DNA of 64,000 nt from Rebecca billardiae RCC1528 (GCA_965240325.2 OZ251225.1:1550001-1614000), one strand, 5' to 3'. Counted from the stretch's first letter, positions 36,317-49,749 are shown. Notes: generated from the sequence alone by a model not told the origin. Translations and numbers: made by a program.

Positions 36317-39300
36317 TCAGCTCGCGGCCGCGCGCTGCCGCAGCGCGCTCAGCTCGCGCCGCATCTCCGCAACTGCGGCGCTCATGTCCGCCTTGTCGCG
36401 CCGCGCGTCGGCCACCTCGGACGCCGCGCGCTCGGCGGCGCGCACTGCGTTGGCGCGCTCCGTCGCCAGCGCCTCGGCGCGCCGCTCGGCCGCCTGCGCC
36501 GCCTGCGCTCGCGCCGCATCGCAGGTCGCGCGCGGCGGGCGCGTGCGTGCGGCCGTGTGAGCGCGCGCGACGACCGCCACGGCGCACGGCGCGCGCGCGC
36601 GTGGGCGCGTGGCAGGTCTGCGCGCACACACCTGAGCACTCTCGCGCGCGCGCGTGCGCGCCTCAGCGAGCTGCGTGCGCAGCGCCTGGAGCTCGTCAGC
36701 GAGCGCGGTGCGCGCCTCCGCCGCGCGCGCGTCCGTCGAGCCGCTGTGCAGCAGCCGCCCCTCCGCATCGCGCAGCGCGCGGCGCGCATCGGCCAGGTCC
36801 GCTCGCGCCTCGTCCGCGCCCGCTTGGGCGTCGTCGCGCGCCGCCTGCGCCTCGGCGAGCTCGTTGGCGAGCTGCGCGGCGCGCGCGTGCGTGGCGTGCA
36901 GCTCGTCCGCCTGCGTGGCGATCACTTGCTCCTTCTCGTTCAGCTGCGCGCACAGGCAGCGGCAGCGGCAGCGGCAGCGGCAGCGGCAGCGGCAGCGGCA
37001 GCGGCAGCGGCAGCGGCAGCGGCAGCGGCGGCGGCAGTGGCAGCGGCAGCGGCGGGGAGCAGTGAGCAGGCAGCGGCGCGGCCCGCAGCGCGGTCGCGCA
37101 CGCGCGGGGTGGGCTGAGGGGGCACGCTCGGCGACGGCGCGGCGCGCGCGCACCCGGTGCGTCAGGTCGGCCATCTCCTCCTCGTACCCCCTGAGCACAG
37201 CCATGTGCTTGGCCGAGCTGGCCGCCGCGGCCGAGGCGGCCTCGCGACGCTCCGCCGCGGCGGCAGAGTGCGGCGGCGGCGGCGGTGGGCTCGGGCTCGT
37301 GCTGGCGCCGGCCATCGCGGCGCCCGCGGCGAGGCGGCGGCGGAGGTGCGAGATCTCCTGCTCGAGCTCCGCGCGCGTCGCGCGCAGCATCCGCACCTCC
37401 GCGTCCGCCGTGAGCGCGCCGGCCTCCGCCAGCGCCGCGCGCTCAGCAAGCTCGTCCGCCGCGGCGCGCGCGCGCGGCTGCTGCGAGTCCGCAGACGCGG
37501 CCGCGCTCGCGACGCGGCCGCGGACGGCCTGGAGGAGCGCCTCGAGCTCTGCGGCGCGGGCGCGCTCGGCCGCGAGCGCGCGCGCCGCCGCGTCGCGCTC
37601 CGCCGACGAGCGCTCCGCCGCCGCCTGCAGCGCGGCGCACTCCTCGTGCATCGCTACGAGCGATCGCTGGAGCCCATCTGTAGCGGAGGTGGTCGCGCCC
37701 GCGTACTGGCGAGCGGATCGCAGCTCGCGCTGCGTGCCGTCGAGCTCGGCCTCGAGGGCGGCGATGCGCGAGGCGGCCTCGCCCAGCTCGCGCGACAGCG
37801 CCTCGGTCTGCCGCTCGTGCGCGCGCAGGTCCACGGCCTGGCGGTGAAGCCCCTCCGCGGCGGCGGCGAGCTCGGTGCGCGCCGCCTCGAGCTGAGCGGA
37901 CAACTGCTGCGTGCCTGACGCCGCCTCGTCGCGCTCGGCGGAGGCGCGCTCGGCGGCGCGGCGCGCGGCCTCGGCCTCGGCGGCGAGCTGCTGGTACGCC
38001 GCGATCAGCTGGTCCCGCTCGTGCGCCACCGCCGTCGACGTCTGCTCGAGCATCGCCGCGCGCTCGGCGGCGCCGCCGAGTCGCGCGAGCGCGCTCGACT
38101 GCTCGCCGGCCCGGTCGGCGAGCTCGGCCGCGACGATTTGGTTCTCGCGAGTCATCGCCTCGAGGTCGCCCGCGGCGGCGCCGAGCTCGGACTCCTGCGC
38201 GGCGCAGCGCGCCTCGAGCGCGTCCGCGCGCTGCTGCAGCTCCGCCGCGCGCGCGCCCACGCGCGCCAGCTCCGCCTCGCGAGAGGCGAGCAGCGCGTTG
38301 GCTCGGCCGAGCGCCGCGCGCGCCGCGTCCGCGTCTTCGCGCGCGTGCGCGCACTCGTCGCGCGCGCGCTCGGCGTCGGCGCCGAGCTGGGTGCGCGCCT
38401 CGTCGGCGGCGTCGAGCTGCGCGGCGAGTGCGTCGCGCTCGCGGTCCAGCGCGCGAAGCCGCCCCATCGCCTCCTCGCGCGCCGCCTCCGCCTCGGCGGC
38501 GGCGGCGCGCGCCGAGTCCCGCTCGGCGCGCGCGTCGGCCACGCGGCCCTCGGTGCTCTCGAGGTCAGAGGTGGCGGCGCGCAGCCGGAGGGCGGCGCCG
38601 TCGCGCGCGCCGTCGACGGCGGAGACGAGCGCGCGGAGCTGCTCCGCCTCGGACCGCGCGTCCGCCTCCGCCGCGCGCGCCTCCGCCGCCTCCTTCGCCG
38701 CGTCGCGCGCCCGGTCCTCCGCGGTGCGCGCCGCCGTCCGCGCCGCGTCGCGATCGGCGAGCGCGGCGTCGCGCTCGCGCGCGAGCGCGCCGCCCTCGCT
38801 GACGACGCCGCGGGACTCGGCGGCGGCGTCGTCGCGCGCGGCGCGCGCGCGCTGGGCGAGCGAGGCGGCCAGGCTCGCCTCCTCGCGCGCGCCCGCCTCG
38901 CGCGCCTCCGCCTCGCGCGCCGCCGCCGCCGCGTCGTCACGCGCCGCCTCCGCGCGCCGCCGCGCCGCCGCCTCGGCCGCCGCGTCCGCGCGCGCGCGCC
39001 TCACTTCCTCGCGAAGGCCGTCCAGCTCGGCGCTGGCCTCGGCGGTGCCGAGCTCGGCGGTGCGCGCGGCGTGCGCGGCGCGCTCGGCCGACGCCGCCGC
39101 GTTCTGCTGCTCCGTCTCCAGCGCCGCCGCCGCCGCGCGCAGCACCTCAAGCTGCGTGCTCGCCTGAACGAGCTCGGCGCGCGCCGCGTCCGCGTCGGCG
39201 CGCGCGGCGCGCGCCGACGCCGCCTCGCGCGCCGCGCGCGACGCCGCGGCGTCGGCGTCGGCGCGCGCGGCTGCGGCGTCGGCGCGCGCGGCGTCGAGCT

Positions 39301-41624
39301 CGGCGCGCGTCTCGCCCGCCGCGCTCGAGCTCGCGTGCGCCTCGGCCAGCTGCCTGCGCAGCGCCGCCGCCGTGGCTTCCTTGGCGCGCGCCGCCTCGAG
39401 CGCCGCGGCCGCGTCCGCCGACGCCGCGGCCGCGGCTGCCTGCGTCTCGCGAGCCGTCGTCTCCGCGCGCGCGACGGCGTCGCGGAGCTGCGCGGCGGAG
39501 GCCTCGGCCTGGGCGCGCGCGGCGCGCTCCGCCGCGAGCGCGCGCGCCCCCTCCTCCGCCGCGTCGCGCGCGTCCTTCAGACTCAGCTCCAGCAGCTGCC
39601 GGCCGGAGCGGAGCCGAGCCAGCTCGTCCGCGGCGGCGCGCGCGTCTGCCTGCGCGTCGCGGAGTGCCGACTCGGCGGCGGAGGCGCGCGCGACGGCCTC
39701 GTTGCGCGCGTCGGTGAGCGCGCCGAGGCGCGCGTCCGCGCTCGCCGCCTCGCGCGTCGCGCCCGCCGCCTCGCGCTCCGCCACGCCCATCCGCGCGCGC
39801 AACGCGTCGGTTTCAGCCGCCTCCGCGTCGGAGCGCGCCTGCAGCGTCGCGACTGCGTCCCGATACGATTCGGCCTCGGACGCGGCGGCGCGCGTGCGCT
39901 CCTCGAGGGCGCGCATCGCGGCGGCCTGCGAGTCGAGCGCGGCGCGCGCGCTCGACGCCGCCTCCTCCGCCTCGCTCAGCCGCAGCTCGAGCGCCGCCTT
40001 CTCTGCGGAGACACGCGCTAGCTCGGCGGTGGCCTTGCGCACCTGTCCGCCGCTTACGCCGCCGCCGCCGCCGCCGCCCTCGGCCGAGGCGCCGGCGCGC
40101 GCGCTCGCCTTGCCGGCGAGCGCGGCGTTCTCCGCGCGCAGCGTGCCGAGCTCGGCGCGCACGGACTCGAGCTCGCCGCGCAGCGCCCGAATCGTCCGCT
40201 CCTGCTGCGCCGTCGCTGGCTGCCGCTTGGTCACAGCGCCGGCGGCCGGGCGGCGCGCGTCCACGCCGCCGCCGCCGTCGCCGTCATCGGTGTCCGCGCC
40301 GCCGCCGTCGGCCGCGGCGGCGACCGAGCCAGAGCGCGCGCCGAGGCTGGTGGCGAGCGTGCGCAGCCCCTCGATCTCCTTCCGCGCGCGGCGGCGCTCC
40401 GCGCTCGCCTTGTCCAGCGCCGCGCGCAGCTCGACCTCCTTCGCTTCCGCCTTCTGAAGCCGTTCCTTAAGAGGCACGCGAGCGCCGCCGCCGCCGCCGC
40501 CAAACCCGCCCGCGTACCCCGAGCCCTCGTCCGCGGCGACGTTGACGACGTGGTTGGCGGCGACGTCGAGCTGCCGCGTGAGGTGCTCGATCTGCCGCCG
40601 CTGCTCCTCCACGCGGTGCTCCAGCCCGAGCACGCGAGGCTGCCCGCCTTCCTCCACCCGCGCCTGCAAGCGCACCACCTCCGAGTCGCGCAGCCGCACC
40701 CGCTCCTCCAGGGAGCGCGCCGCGTGCTCCAGCTCGGACTGGACGGCGTGCGCGGCGCGCAGCGCCTCGGTCAGCTCGGCGACCTTGGACTCCGCCGCGC
40801 CGAGCGCCGAGATCGCCGCGGGCGTCGGCTGCGCCGAGCGCGGCAGGTCGCTGCCGTCGACAGTGTCCACGGGTGAGTGCGCCTCCATCGCCTCACGGCT
40901 GCGCGGCGCGGCGCGGCGCGCGGCCGGTGCGTGGGGAGGGCGAGGCGGTGAGCGCGCGCGCGCGAACAGACGCGCAGGGCCGGCGCCGGGGCGGGCGCGG
41001 GCGCCGCACGCGACGCCGGGCGCAGCGCCCGCCCGACCCCCCCTGCGCACGCCCTGAGACCAGCCCAGTCGACGCCGCGGCGCAAGCTACGGTGCTGTGG
41101 GTGGCGCGTCGCGCGGGCGGCGCGCGGGCGTCGCGGCGCACGCACCGGCCGCCGTGCGACGCGCGCTTCTTGATCTGCGCGCCCGGCGGCAGGATGAGCT
41201 GCGCCTGCTGCAGCGCCGCCTCGGCGCGCGTGCGCAACGTCTCGTTCGAGCGCTCGAGCGTCTGCAGCCGCTCGGCCTGCTGCGAGCCGACGAAGCGCAG
41301 GTTGGTGTTCTCGCGCTCGAGCGCGCGCTTGTCGCCCTCAAACCGCCGCTCGCGCGCCTCCGCCTCCTCCGCACGCCGGATCAGCTCGAGGTGGAGCTCG
41401 TTGTTCTCGCGGAGCAGGCGCGTATTGTCGCGCTTGAGCGGTTCGTGCTGCTGGCTCATGGCGAGGACCTCCTCCGCCTGCTGCTTGAGCTCGCGGTCCT
41501 TCGCGACGAGGTCGGTCAGCAGCGCGCTCACCAGCGGCGCACTGTCCTCGCTCAGCGGCTGCGTGTACCGCAGCTGCGCGAGCGTGTCGCGCAGCTGCGC
41601 CACATTCGGAACCTCGGCCACCAT
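36317..41624 (-). CDS. CEP135: CEP135/BLD10-like centriole and basal-body cartwheel protein
   Basis: ATG at 41624. Exons 41624-41146, 40898-37154, 36943-36632 and 36502-36317 give 1573 residues. Introns are 247, 210 and 129 bp with donors GTGCGT, GTGCGC and GTGTGT. The N-terminal signature VAQLRDTLAQLRYTQPLSED, SAPLVSALLTDLV, EPLKRDNTRLLRENNELHLE and LPPGAQIKKR matches CEP135/BLD10. After the first splice the sequence reads KKRASHGGRREAMEAHSP, then VRLRDSEVVRLQARVEEGGQ, PRVLGLEHRVEEQRRQIEHL, as in the family. The rest is one very long Ala/Arg/Glu-rich coiled coil. The product links cartwheel spokes to triplet microtubules, so this cell builds flagella. The neighbour DNAAF3 also serves cilia. 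Composition of the coil is extreme, from the high-GC bias. Confidence 0.85.
36955..37058. repeat. (GGCAGC)n hexanucleotide tract in an intron
   Basis: About 15 hexamer units inside the 210-bp second intron of the CEP135-like gene. The intron is a multiple of three and open, so if retained it would add a long Arg-Cys tract. Confidence 0.85.
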
Positions 41625-41955
41625 CGGCGCGGCTCGTGCGTCGCGCTTGGGACGCGAAGGGCGCGTGCTCGGCGGCTACCTCGGGCCACGCGCAGCGGCG
41701 ACGCCGTGCGGGCCGCGCAGCCGGCGGCGCAGTCGCGCGGCTTGCCGAGCGGCCGCTGCTCAGTGCAGCAGGCGTGTGCCTGCCCGCAGCCGCGCGAGCT
41801 CAAAGCTCGCTGCTCGCTTGACGGTGGCGAGCCCGGTGCCACCGCTCGCGAGCCAGCGGCCGCAAACGCCCAACGGTGAGAAGTCAGAAGTTGTCCGGCC
41901 AGGACCGGGCCTCCGGACGCCACGACGGAGCCGGCAGGAGCAGCTCCTGCTGATA
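41625..41955. other. 5' region of the CEP135-like gene
   Basis: GC-rich 5' flank, followed by a short AT-rich patch (ATATTATAATATTTT, about 41950). The promoter is presumably here. No gene was recognised. Confidence 0.4.
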
Positions 41956-41996
41956 TTATAATATTTTCTCCGCGGCGAATCTCAGCCTGCGGTTGG
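41956..41996 (-). pseudogene. 3' fragment of a gene split by the foldback element
   Basis: Minus-strand NRRLRFAAEKIL then a stop, directly next to the element end. With 44573-44736 it gives a continuous frame across the CAACCG target site, so it is read as the tail of that gene. Confidence 0.4.
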
Positions 41997-44572
41997 AGAC
42001 CCCTTCAGGGAAATCGGCCTCGGCTTGGGTCAGCGCGCCGCTGGTGGCTTGGGTCGCACCCAAGCCACTCGCGGCTTGGCTTGGGTCAGGGAGATCATAC
42101 GGAATGCCGCTCAGATCATATGCCGTGCGCGCATGCGCGCGGCCTCGCGGCCGTGCACGGCCGCGCACGGCCGCGCACGGCCGCGGCGGGCCGGCATTGG
42201 CGGTCGCACACCAGCGCTGGGGTGCGTGGCACCCGCCCGCGCCCTCGGGGCGTGCCCGCACGCCCTCCTCCGCCGCCGCGCAGCGCGCTTGTGCCTGCGG
42301 CCTCGCGGCCCGCCTGGGCGCGCCGAAAGCACGGGCGCACACCGAGCCGCTTGTGGCGCATCAGGCCCGGCGCGTGGGCGCATGGCATGGTCATTAGTGA
42401 GCATACGCCGTCGGGCTTTCGCGATGCCGGCTGCGCGGAGCCTCCCGACCACGAGCACCGCGCGTTGCGCAGCCGAGCCCAGGCAGTGGCCGGGCTGACC
42501 GCTCGGACGCTCGGCGCCGCCAAGCGACACATCCGCGGTCAGGACGAGGCGGCACGCAGCGTATGCGGCAGCTGTAGACTACGTGTCATGCGCCAAGCCG
42601 CGTGCGGAGTGTCAGAACGACCATCTTAGCCCTCACGATCGTGCCGCGCGTGGGGATTGCACACAAGCAGTGCTCGAGCCCGCTCCGACCGCAGGCGTCG
42701 AGCTGGGAAAGCCGTGGAGTGCTGCGCGCCGGCGCGCGCGCGCGCGAGGCAGGCCTGCGCGCGGCATCGCCCGCGCCTCGGCCATCCTATCGAGCGTGCT
42801 GCACTGTGAACATGATGCCAGCGGGGGCGTGATGTCAGCTATCGCCTTGTTGCGGAACGGAACACCTCCGCCACCCGCCAGCCTACTGGAGCGCTCAGCT
42901 CAGCGCTGTTGTGGCAATGCTGTGTGTGTTCGGCTGACAGCGCGAGGCAACGTTTGACAGCATGTCTTCTGCGCACGTGTGCCTACTAGGTGCGGTAGGC
43001 CTTGTAGAACCTCAACCCGGGACTACTCGTTGCTTGTACCAGATGAGTGCGCAGAGTCAGCACTCTGACTCAGCACGTCACTGCTGTCAGTGGTGTGCCA
43101 GCAGCGCCCAGGCTGCCGGTGCTTGAGACGGCGATGCATCGAAGCCGCTAAAGACATTGCACGCTCGGAGTAGACCACGATCGCAAGTCTGCATCGGAGA
43201 ACAGAACGCGTCCGGTGTACTCGCATGCCCTATCACAGATCGCTGCTGCAAGTATACCCGTGTCACATCAGACGAGTTGTCTGCCCCGGCACTCGGAATT
43301 GCTGAGGGCCGCGCGGGCCGAGCAAGCTATCAGGTCGCCACTCAGCTGCGATGAGTTGCCAGTTGATGCCATCACTACAGCTCAGCCGAGCGGGCAAACC
43401 TAAGAGCGCGTCTCAAGAGCGGCAAAAGCTGCATCATAGTCTTACTGTGACCGCTGTGCTGGCATCATCGCGAGCTCGTGGGCAACAGACGTCACAGCAC
43501 ATCGTCCAAGGCGTAGCCGACAGCGCTAAGCGTATGCTTGCGCGCGTAGATCCAAGATTGCCTCACTCTAGAAGGCGTGGCTCATCTGCTGCTCGCAGTA
43601 GTCGACCAGATATACAGATCAAGCGCGAGAACGGTGTGTAGTGCAGCGGGCGCATCATCGGCGACGCTACTGTCTTCGACTGAGGGCGTGACTGAGAACT
43701 GTCACCATGTGCCAAGCCCATGATGATGTAGGCAGCGCGCACTCACCACACCGGTATATCATTGGTGCAAGCACGCTCGATAGGATGGCCGAGGCGCGGG
43801 CGATGCCGCGCGCAGGCCTGCCTCGCGCGCGCGCGCGCCGGCGCGCAGCACTCCACGGCTTTCCCAGCTCGACGCCTGCGGTCGGAGCGGGCTCGAGCAC
43901 TGCTTGTGTGCAATCCCCACGCGCGGCACGATCGTGAGGGCTAAGATGGTCGTTCTGACACTCCGCACGCGGCTTGGCGCATGACACGTAGTCTATAGCT
44001 GCCGCATGCGCTGCGTGCCGCCTCGTCCTGACCGCGGATGTGTCGCTTGGCGGCGCCGAGCGTCCGAGCGGTCAGCCCGGCCACTGCCTGGGCTCGGCTG
44101 CGCAACGCGCGGTGCTCGTGGTCGGGAGGCTCCGCGCAGCCGGCATCGCGAAAGCCCGACGGCGTATGCTCACTAATGACCATGCCATGCGCCCACGCGC
44201 CGGGCCTGATGCGCCACAAGCGGCTCGGTGTGCGCCCGTGCTTTCGGCGCGCCCAGGCACAAGCGAGGCCGCAGGCACAAGCGCGCTGCGCGGCGGCGGA
44301 GGAGGGCGTGCGGGCACGCCCCGAGGGCGCGGGCGGGTGCCACGCACCCCAGCGCTGGTGTGCGACCGCCAATGCCGGCCCGCCGCGCCCGTGCGCGGCC
44401 GTGCGCGGCCGTGCACGGCCGCGAGGCCGCGCGCATGCGCGCACGGCATATGATCTGAGCGGCATTCCGTATGATCTCCCTGACCCAAGCCAAGCCGCGA
44501 GTGGCTTGGGTGCGACCCAAGCCACCAGCGGCGCGCTGACCCAAGCCGAGGCCGATTTCCCTGAAGGGGTCT
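41997..44572. mobile_element. foldback element with about 800-bp inverted repeats
   Basis: The left arm (41997-about 42796) is the inverted complement of the right arm (about 43775-44572), with a few indels such as a duplicated CGCAGGCACAAGCG-type block. Ends read AGACCCCTTCAGGGAAATCG and its complement. CGGTTG stands at both borders (41990-41995 and 44573-44578), with one extra base on the left, as an imperfect target duplication. Arms contain nested inverted words (GCTTGGGTC/GACCCAAGC). The 980-bp centre has no recognisable gene. It is similar in style to the MULE at 6739 but not in sequence. No transposase is seen. Confidence 0.75.
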
Positions 44573-44736
44573 CGGTTGCTGCCAACCCTCGGTTGGAGCG
44601 GTTGGAACGACTTACACAAAAGGGAAGGGTCGTAGGGCTTCTCCAGGAAAACATCAGGGTTGGTGTCAAACTCGTCGCGGTTATCTGGTTGTGAACGACC
44701 TATTATTTGAATATTTGGTTGTGACCTGTGTGCCAA
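44573..44736 (-). pseudogene. receiver-like gene remnant truncated by the foldback element
   Basis: The minus-strand frame reads IIGRSQPDNRDEFDTNPDVF, LEKPYDPSLLCKSFQPLQPR, VGSN, then meets the element. FLEKPYDP is like the conserved Lys-Pro turn near the end of response-regulator receiver domains. The upstream exon is not in view because the TIR-like membrane gene begins on the other strand at 44884. The call as a receiver end is tentative, but coding character is clear compared with the flanks. Confidence 0.4.
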
Positions 44737-44883
44737 TGAGAGCGCCTGGGCTCCACGTCAAGTGAGTAAGTGACGTCTATCATACTTCTTTTGGGCCTCC
44801 CCCGGTTATTCCGCTTCGCAGGTTCCGGCTTGGTGCCCACTGAATCCTTGATCGCGTGGGTACTCGCGCCGCACGACGAGCCA

Positions 44884-47700
44884 ATGGGCTTGGTCGAGCG
44901 GCGCAAGACGCGCCGAAGGCCAGCGTTGAGCCGCGCCTCATGGCTGGCGGTGGTGTGGGTGGCGCTCATTGGGCCCGAGCCCGCATCTGCCCAGCTCACT
45001 GTCCTCGAAGGGCCGCCCGAATTGGTCGGCAGCACATTCGAGGCGGTCAACTATGAGTTTGCGCCGCAGACGTTCGACGTGCGCGGGCGACTCCTGCGCG
45101 TGGAGCGGTCCGACTGGGATATGTCGGAATGCCCACCCACCTACGTGGGCGCAGGCGAGCCTGCTGGCAGCGTCATCCTGGACGTCCACCCGCTGGGGCG
45201 GTGCTCGTTAAGGGATGTTTCGTTGGCTGTGCGCGCGGTGAACGCTGTCGCGTATCTCACCTATTCCATGGACATCGCCCACCATTTCGCGCCGGCGCCC
45301 GGGCGGTTGCAGCCGCACTACGCGGAGGCGCCGCCACAGGCGCGCTACGGCCCCACGGTCGACGTGACGCAGGGAGACATGGCGTCGTTTGAGAAGGCCA
45401 CGCGCGACCCCGAGCATGGCATCGTCGTGCGCGTGCGGCCGACGCCCTCGCTGTGGGAGGAGTGCTTCGCATCGCCGTGGTACCTGGTGGTACAGGTCGT
45501 GCTCACGCTGCAAGCGTGCGCGTGCGTCGAGCTCGCCGCCATGCGCATCGAGGCCTTCTGCCGCCGCGCCGCCGGGCCGTACGGCCGGTTGCCGCGCGTG
45601 TGGCTCTGCCTCGAGCTGGCGCTCAACCTGCTGCGCGCCGCGTACTACGCGGTCGACCCGGAGGGCGGGCGGGGCGTCTTCAGCTTCGGCGTGGGCCTGC
45701 TTCTGCGCTCGGGCACGTTCGCGCTCGGCTCGGTTGGGACCGTCATCTTCGTCGGTGCGCGCCGCGCGCGCGCCGCGCGGCCGTGCCCCCCCCCCCCCCG
45801 GCGCCGCGTGCCCGCTGGCGTGGCGCCGAGCGAGCGGAGGCGAGGGGTTCGCCGCGCCCAGCCGGCGCTGACCACGCGTCGCGCGCCCGTGCTTCACCCG
45901 CCGCCCCCCGGCGTGCCGCGCAGTGCACTTCGCGCAAGCCGCGGACTCCGTCTTCCACCCGAAGACCACGAGCGCGCGGCGACATAACGCGCGCGCGGCG
46001 GTGATTGCCTTCACCGTCTTTGCGCTGCTGCTGGACTTGTGCACGTCGCTGCCGTTCATCTGGCAGCGCGCGCTGGTCGTGCCGGCGTTGGACCTCTTCA
46101 TCCTGAAGGCGGCGTACACGTACGCCGTCACGCCGATCACACTCGTCTGCATCGCCTACACCGCCGCGTGGCGCGTGAGCCTCGCGCTGCGCCACCTGCC
46201 GAGCACGCGGCTGCGCGAGCTGATCGCTCGCGTGAAGGCGACGGCGCGGCTGACAGTCTTGCTGATGCTGTACGCGCTGGCCTCGCCGGTGGCGGCATGG
46301 CACCCGTACCGCTCGCTGCCGCTGATGTTCGTCGGCGGCACGGTGGGGCACGCGCTCAGCTACGTGCAGATCCTCGCCTTCCACCCGACCGGCACGCGCG
46401 TCAGGCAGGGCCCGCTTCGCTACCTGGCGCTGCGCGCGTGCGCGCTGCTCGCGCCGCTCGCACACGGCGTGCACCGCGCCCTCGGCCGAACCAGGCGGGC
46501 CTTGGTGGCGCCGATGGAAGGCGCAGCCGTGGCCCTGCGCCCGTGGCGCCGCGACGACGGGCAGCACTTCGACGATGCGCGCGAGCTGCCCGCCGTCGCC
46601 ACGGCCGCCGGGAACGACGATGGCGACGCGGCCGGCTCGTCGCGGTCAGGTCCGCTCCCGCCGAGGCTGCTGCTCGGAGTGTCGCTTGCCTTCTTGCAGG
46701 AGTTCGTGGCGATGTACGTGCCGGACGAGAGCACGCCGAGCTACGACATCGCGCCCAAGGTGGTCGCGCTGCTCGGCGGCGCGGACGTCTCGATCGCCGA
46801 GCGCTTCCAGCACTCCGCCACCACGGACGGCACGCCCGTCGTCGGCCGCGCCACGGTGTTTGTGTCGCATGCGCACGCGTGCTCGTTTGCGCGGATGGTG
46901 GACGCGCTGCGGCTGTACCTCGAGATCTACAAGCTCGACCCGCGCTGCACGTTCTTCTGGGTGGACCGCTTCTGCATGCGACTGCCCTCGCAGGCCGCCG
47001 AGGTCCTGCACATCGGCGCGCTCGAGCAGCAGATCGGCCACGTGGTGATGGTGCTCGGTGCGCGCGCGTGCGCGCGCCCGGCAGCGCCGCGTCCTTTTTT
47101 TTGCGCGCGCGGCGCGAGGGCAGTTCTGCTAGCTCTGCGCCGCGCAGCTCAGCCGCCCCGCGCCCGCCGACCATCCGTGCGCGCGCGGCGCGTGCAGACC
47201 CGTGGGACGCGCCCGTCTGCCTCACGCGCGCGTGGTGCCTCTGGGAGGTCGTCCACTCGCTGCAGCCGGACGCACTGTTTCAGATCACGCTCCCTGAGAG
47301 CGAGAGGCGGCGGCTGATCGAGGCGCTCAACACCGACCGCGCGCGCACGCACGAGATCCTGACCTCGTTCGACGTGCAGCTGGCAGGGCTGCCGAGCGCG
47401 GTGGACCGCGACGCGCTCTTCACGTCGATCGTGCAGCACTACCTCGCCTACCAGGCCTCGCGCCCCCGCGGCATGGCCAAGCACGTGCTGCCGCCCAAAC
47501 CGCCCGTGCTCCGTGTGGAGGCTGGCGTGTTGCCACGGGTGGCTGCCGCGGCGGACACGTCGTTGGGCAGAGGAGCGCACGTAATCGGCGGCGGGCCCCG
47601 GTTCAGCGTCGACCTTGGCCCCGCGGTCGAGCACTTCAACGCGATGACGCGCGAGGCGATGCTGTGCGCGCTCGCGTCCTTCTCCTGGCACGTGTCGTAG
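44884..47700 (+). CDS. multi-pass membrane protein with C-terminal TIR-like domain
   Basis: Three exons (44884-45754, 45924-47057, 47198-47700) give 835 residues. Introns of 169 and 140 bp both use donor GTGCGC and acceptor GCAG. A signal peptide is likely (LAVVWVALIGPEPASAQ). An extracellular or lumenal part of about 190 residues follows, then about six or more hydrophobic segments (YLVVQVVLTLQACACVELAA, LFILKAAYTYAVTPITLVCI, LTVLLMLYALASPVAAW). The cytosolic C-terminal domain has ATVFVSHAHACSFARMVDAL, CTFFWVDRFCMRL, GHVVMVLDPWDAPVCLTRAW, CLWEV. This VFVSHA...WVD...LTRAWCLWE pattern is a TIR-like fold common in protist proteins. The second splice restores VLDPWD exactly, which supports the intron. 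A membrane sensor or signalling role is inferred. The ligand is unknown. Confidence 0.75.
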
Positions 47701-47759
47701 ATGTCGTCGTCAGGCCCCGCTGTGGCCGCAGAGGCCACTTCGTAGTGACACGCGCGGAA

Positions 47760-49256
<1,497 letters not shown>

Positions 49257-49660
49257 CGCGCGTCGCGTTGGTCAAGCTCCTTGAGGCCGTTGAAGAGCAC
49301 ACGCCCGTCGTGCACGTTCGACTCCCGCGAATCGGGGCGCAGCAACACACGCTCACCCTGCTTCACGCATGCACCTGCATGCGCTGCCGTCGCAATGTCA
49401 TCGACTGCGCGCTTGACGGTCCCGGAGTCGAAGTGAGCACGGAGCAACGCCGATTCGATAGAAGTCGCGACGGATTCTCGCCCGTCTCCGCGTAGACGGC
49501 GAGTAGCCCGAGGTGCACGCGCGTGTTGCACTGCGCGCGCATGCGGCAGCGTTTGTGCAGATTCCGGTCCACGGTTCAGCTCGTCGTTCGACTTGATGAT
49601 GTCGAGGAACACGGCGCTACCCCGGCAGAGATCGTCATCGTTGAACGTCACTCTTCTGGC
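49257..49660 (-). pseudogene. coding fragment of unknown gene cut by the palindrome
   Basis: A minus-strand frame of about 132 residues with normal composition: VTFNDDDLCRGSAVFLDIIK, SNDELNRGPESAQTLPHARA, VATSIESALLRAHFDSGTVK, RAVDDIATAAHAGACVKQGE, VLFNGLKELDQRDAR. It lacks an ATG. Upstream a CAG could be a splice acceptor (about 49660). Downstream it runs straight into the palindrome at 49256 and ends in repeat-derived residues. It is probably an exon orphaned by the insertion. No family was recognised. Confidence 0.45.
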
Positions 49661-49749
49661 CTGGGATCAGCTAGGCCTGCTCAAGGGCACGCCGCGCACG
49701 CCGGCGGCGCGTGGGCGCAAGCGCCATCATCAGCGCCGTGGGCGATCGC

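Noticed and set aside
38021-40021. Long plus-strand frames opposite the CEP135-like coiled coil
   Set aside because: Reverse frames of Ala/Arg/Glu codons stay open by composition. There is no motif and no ATG context.
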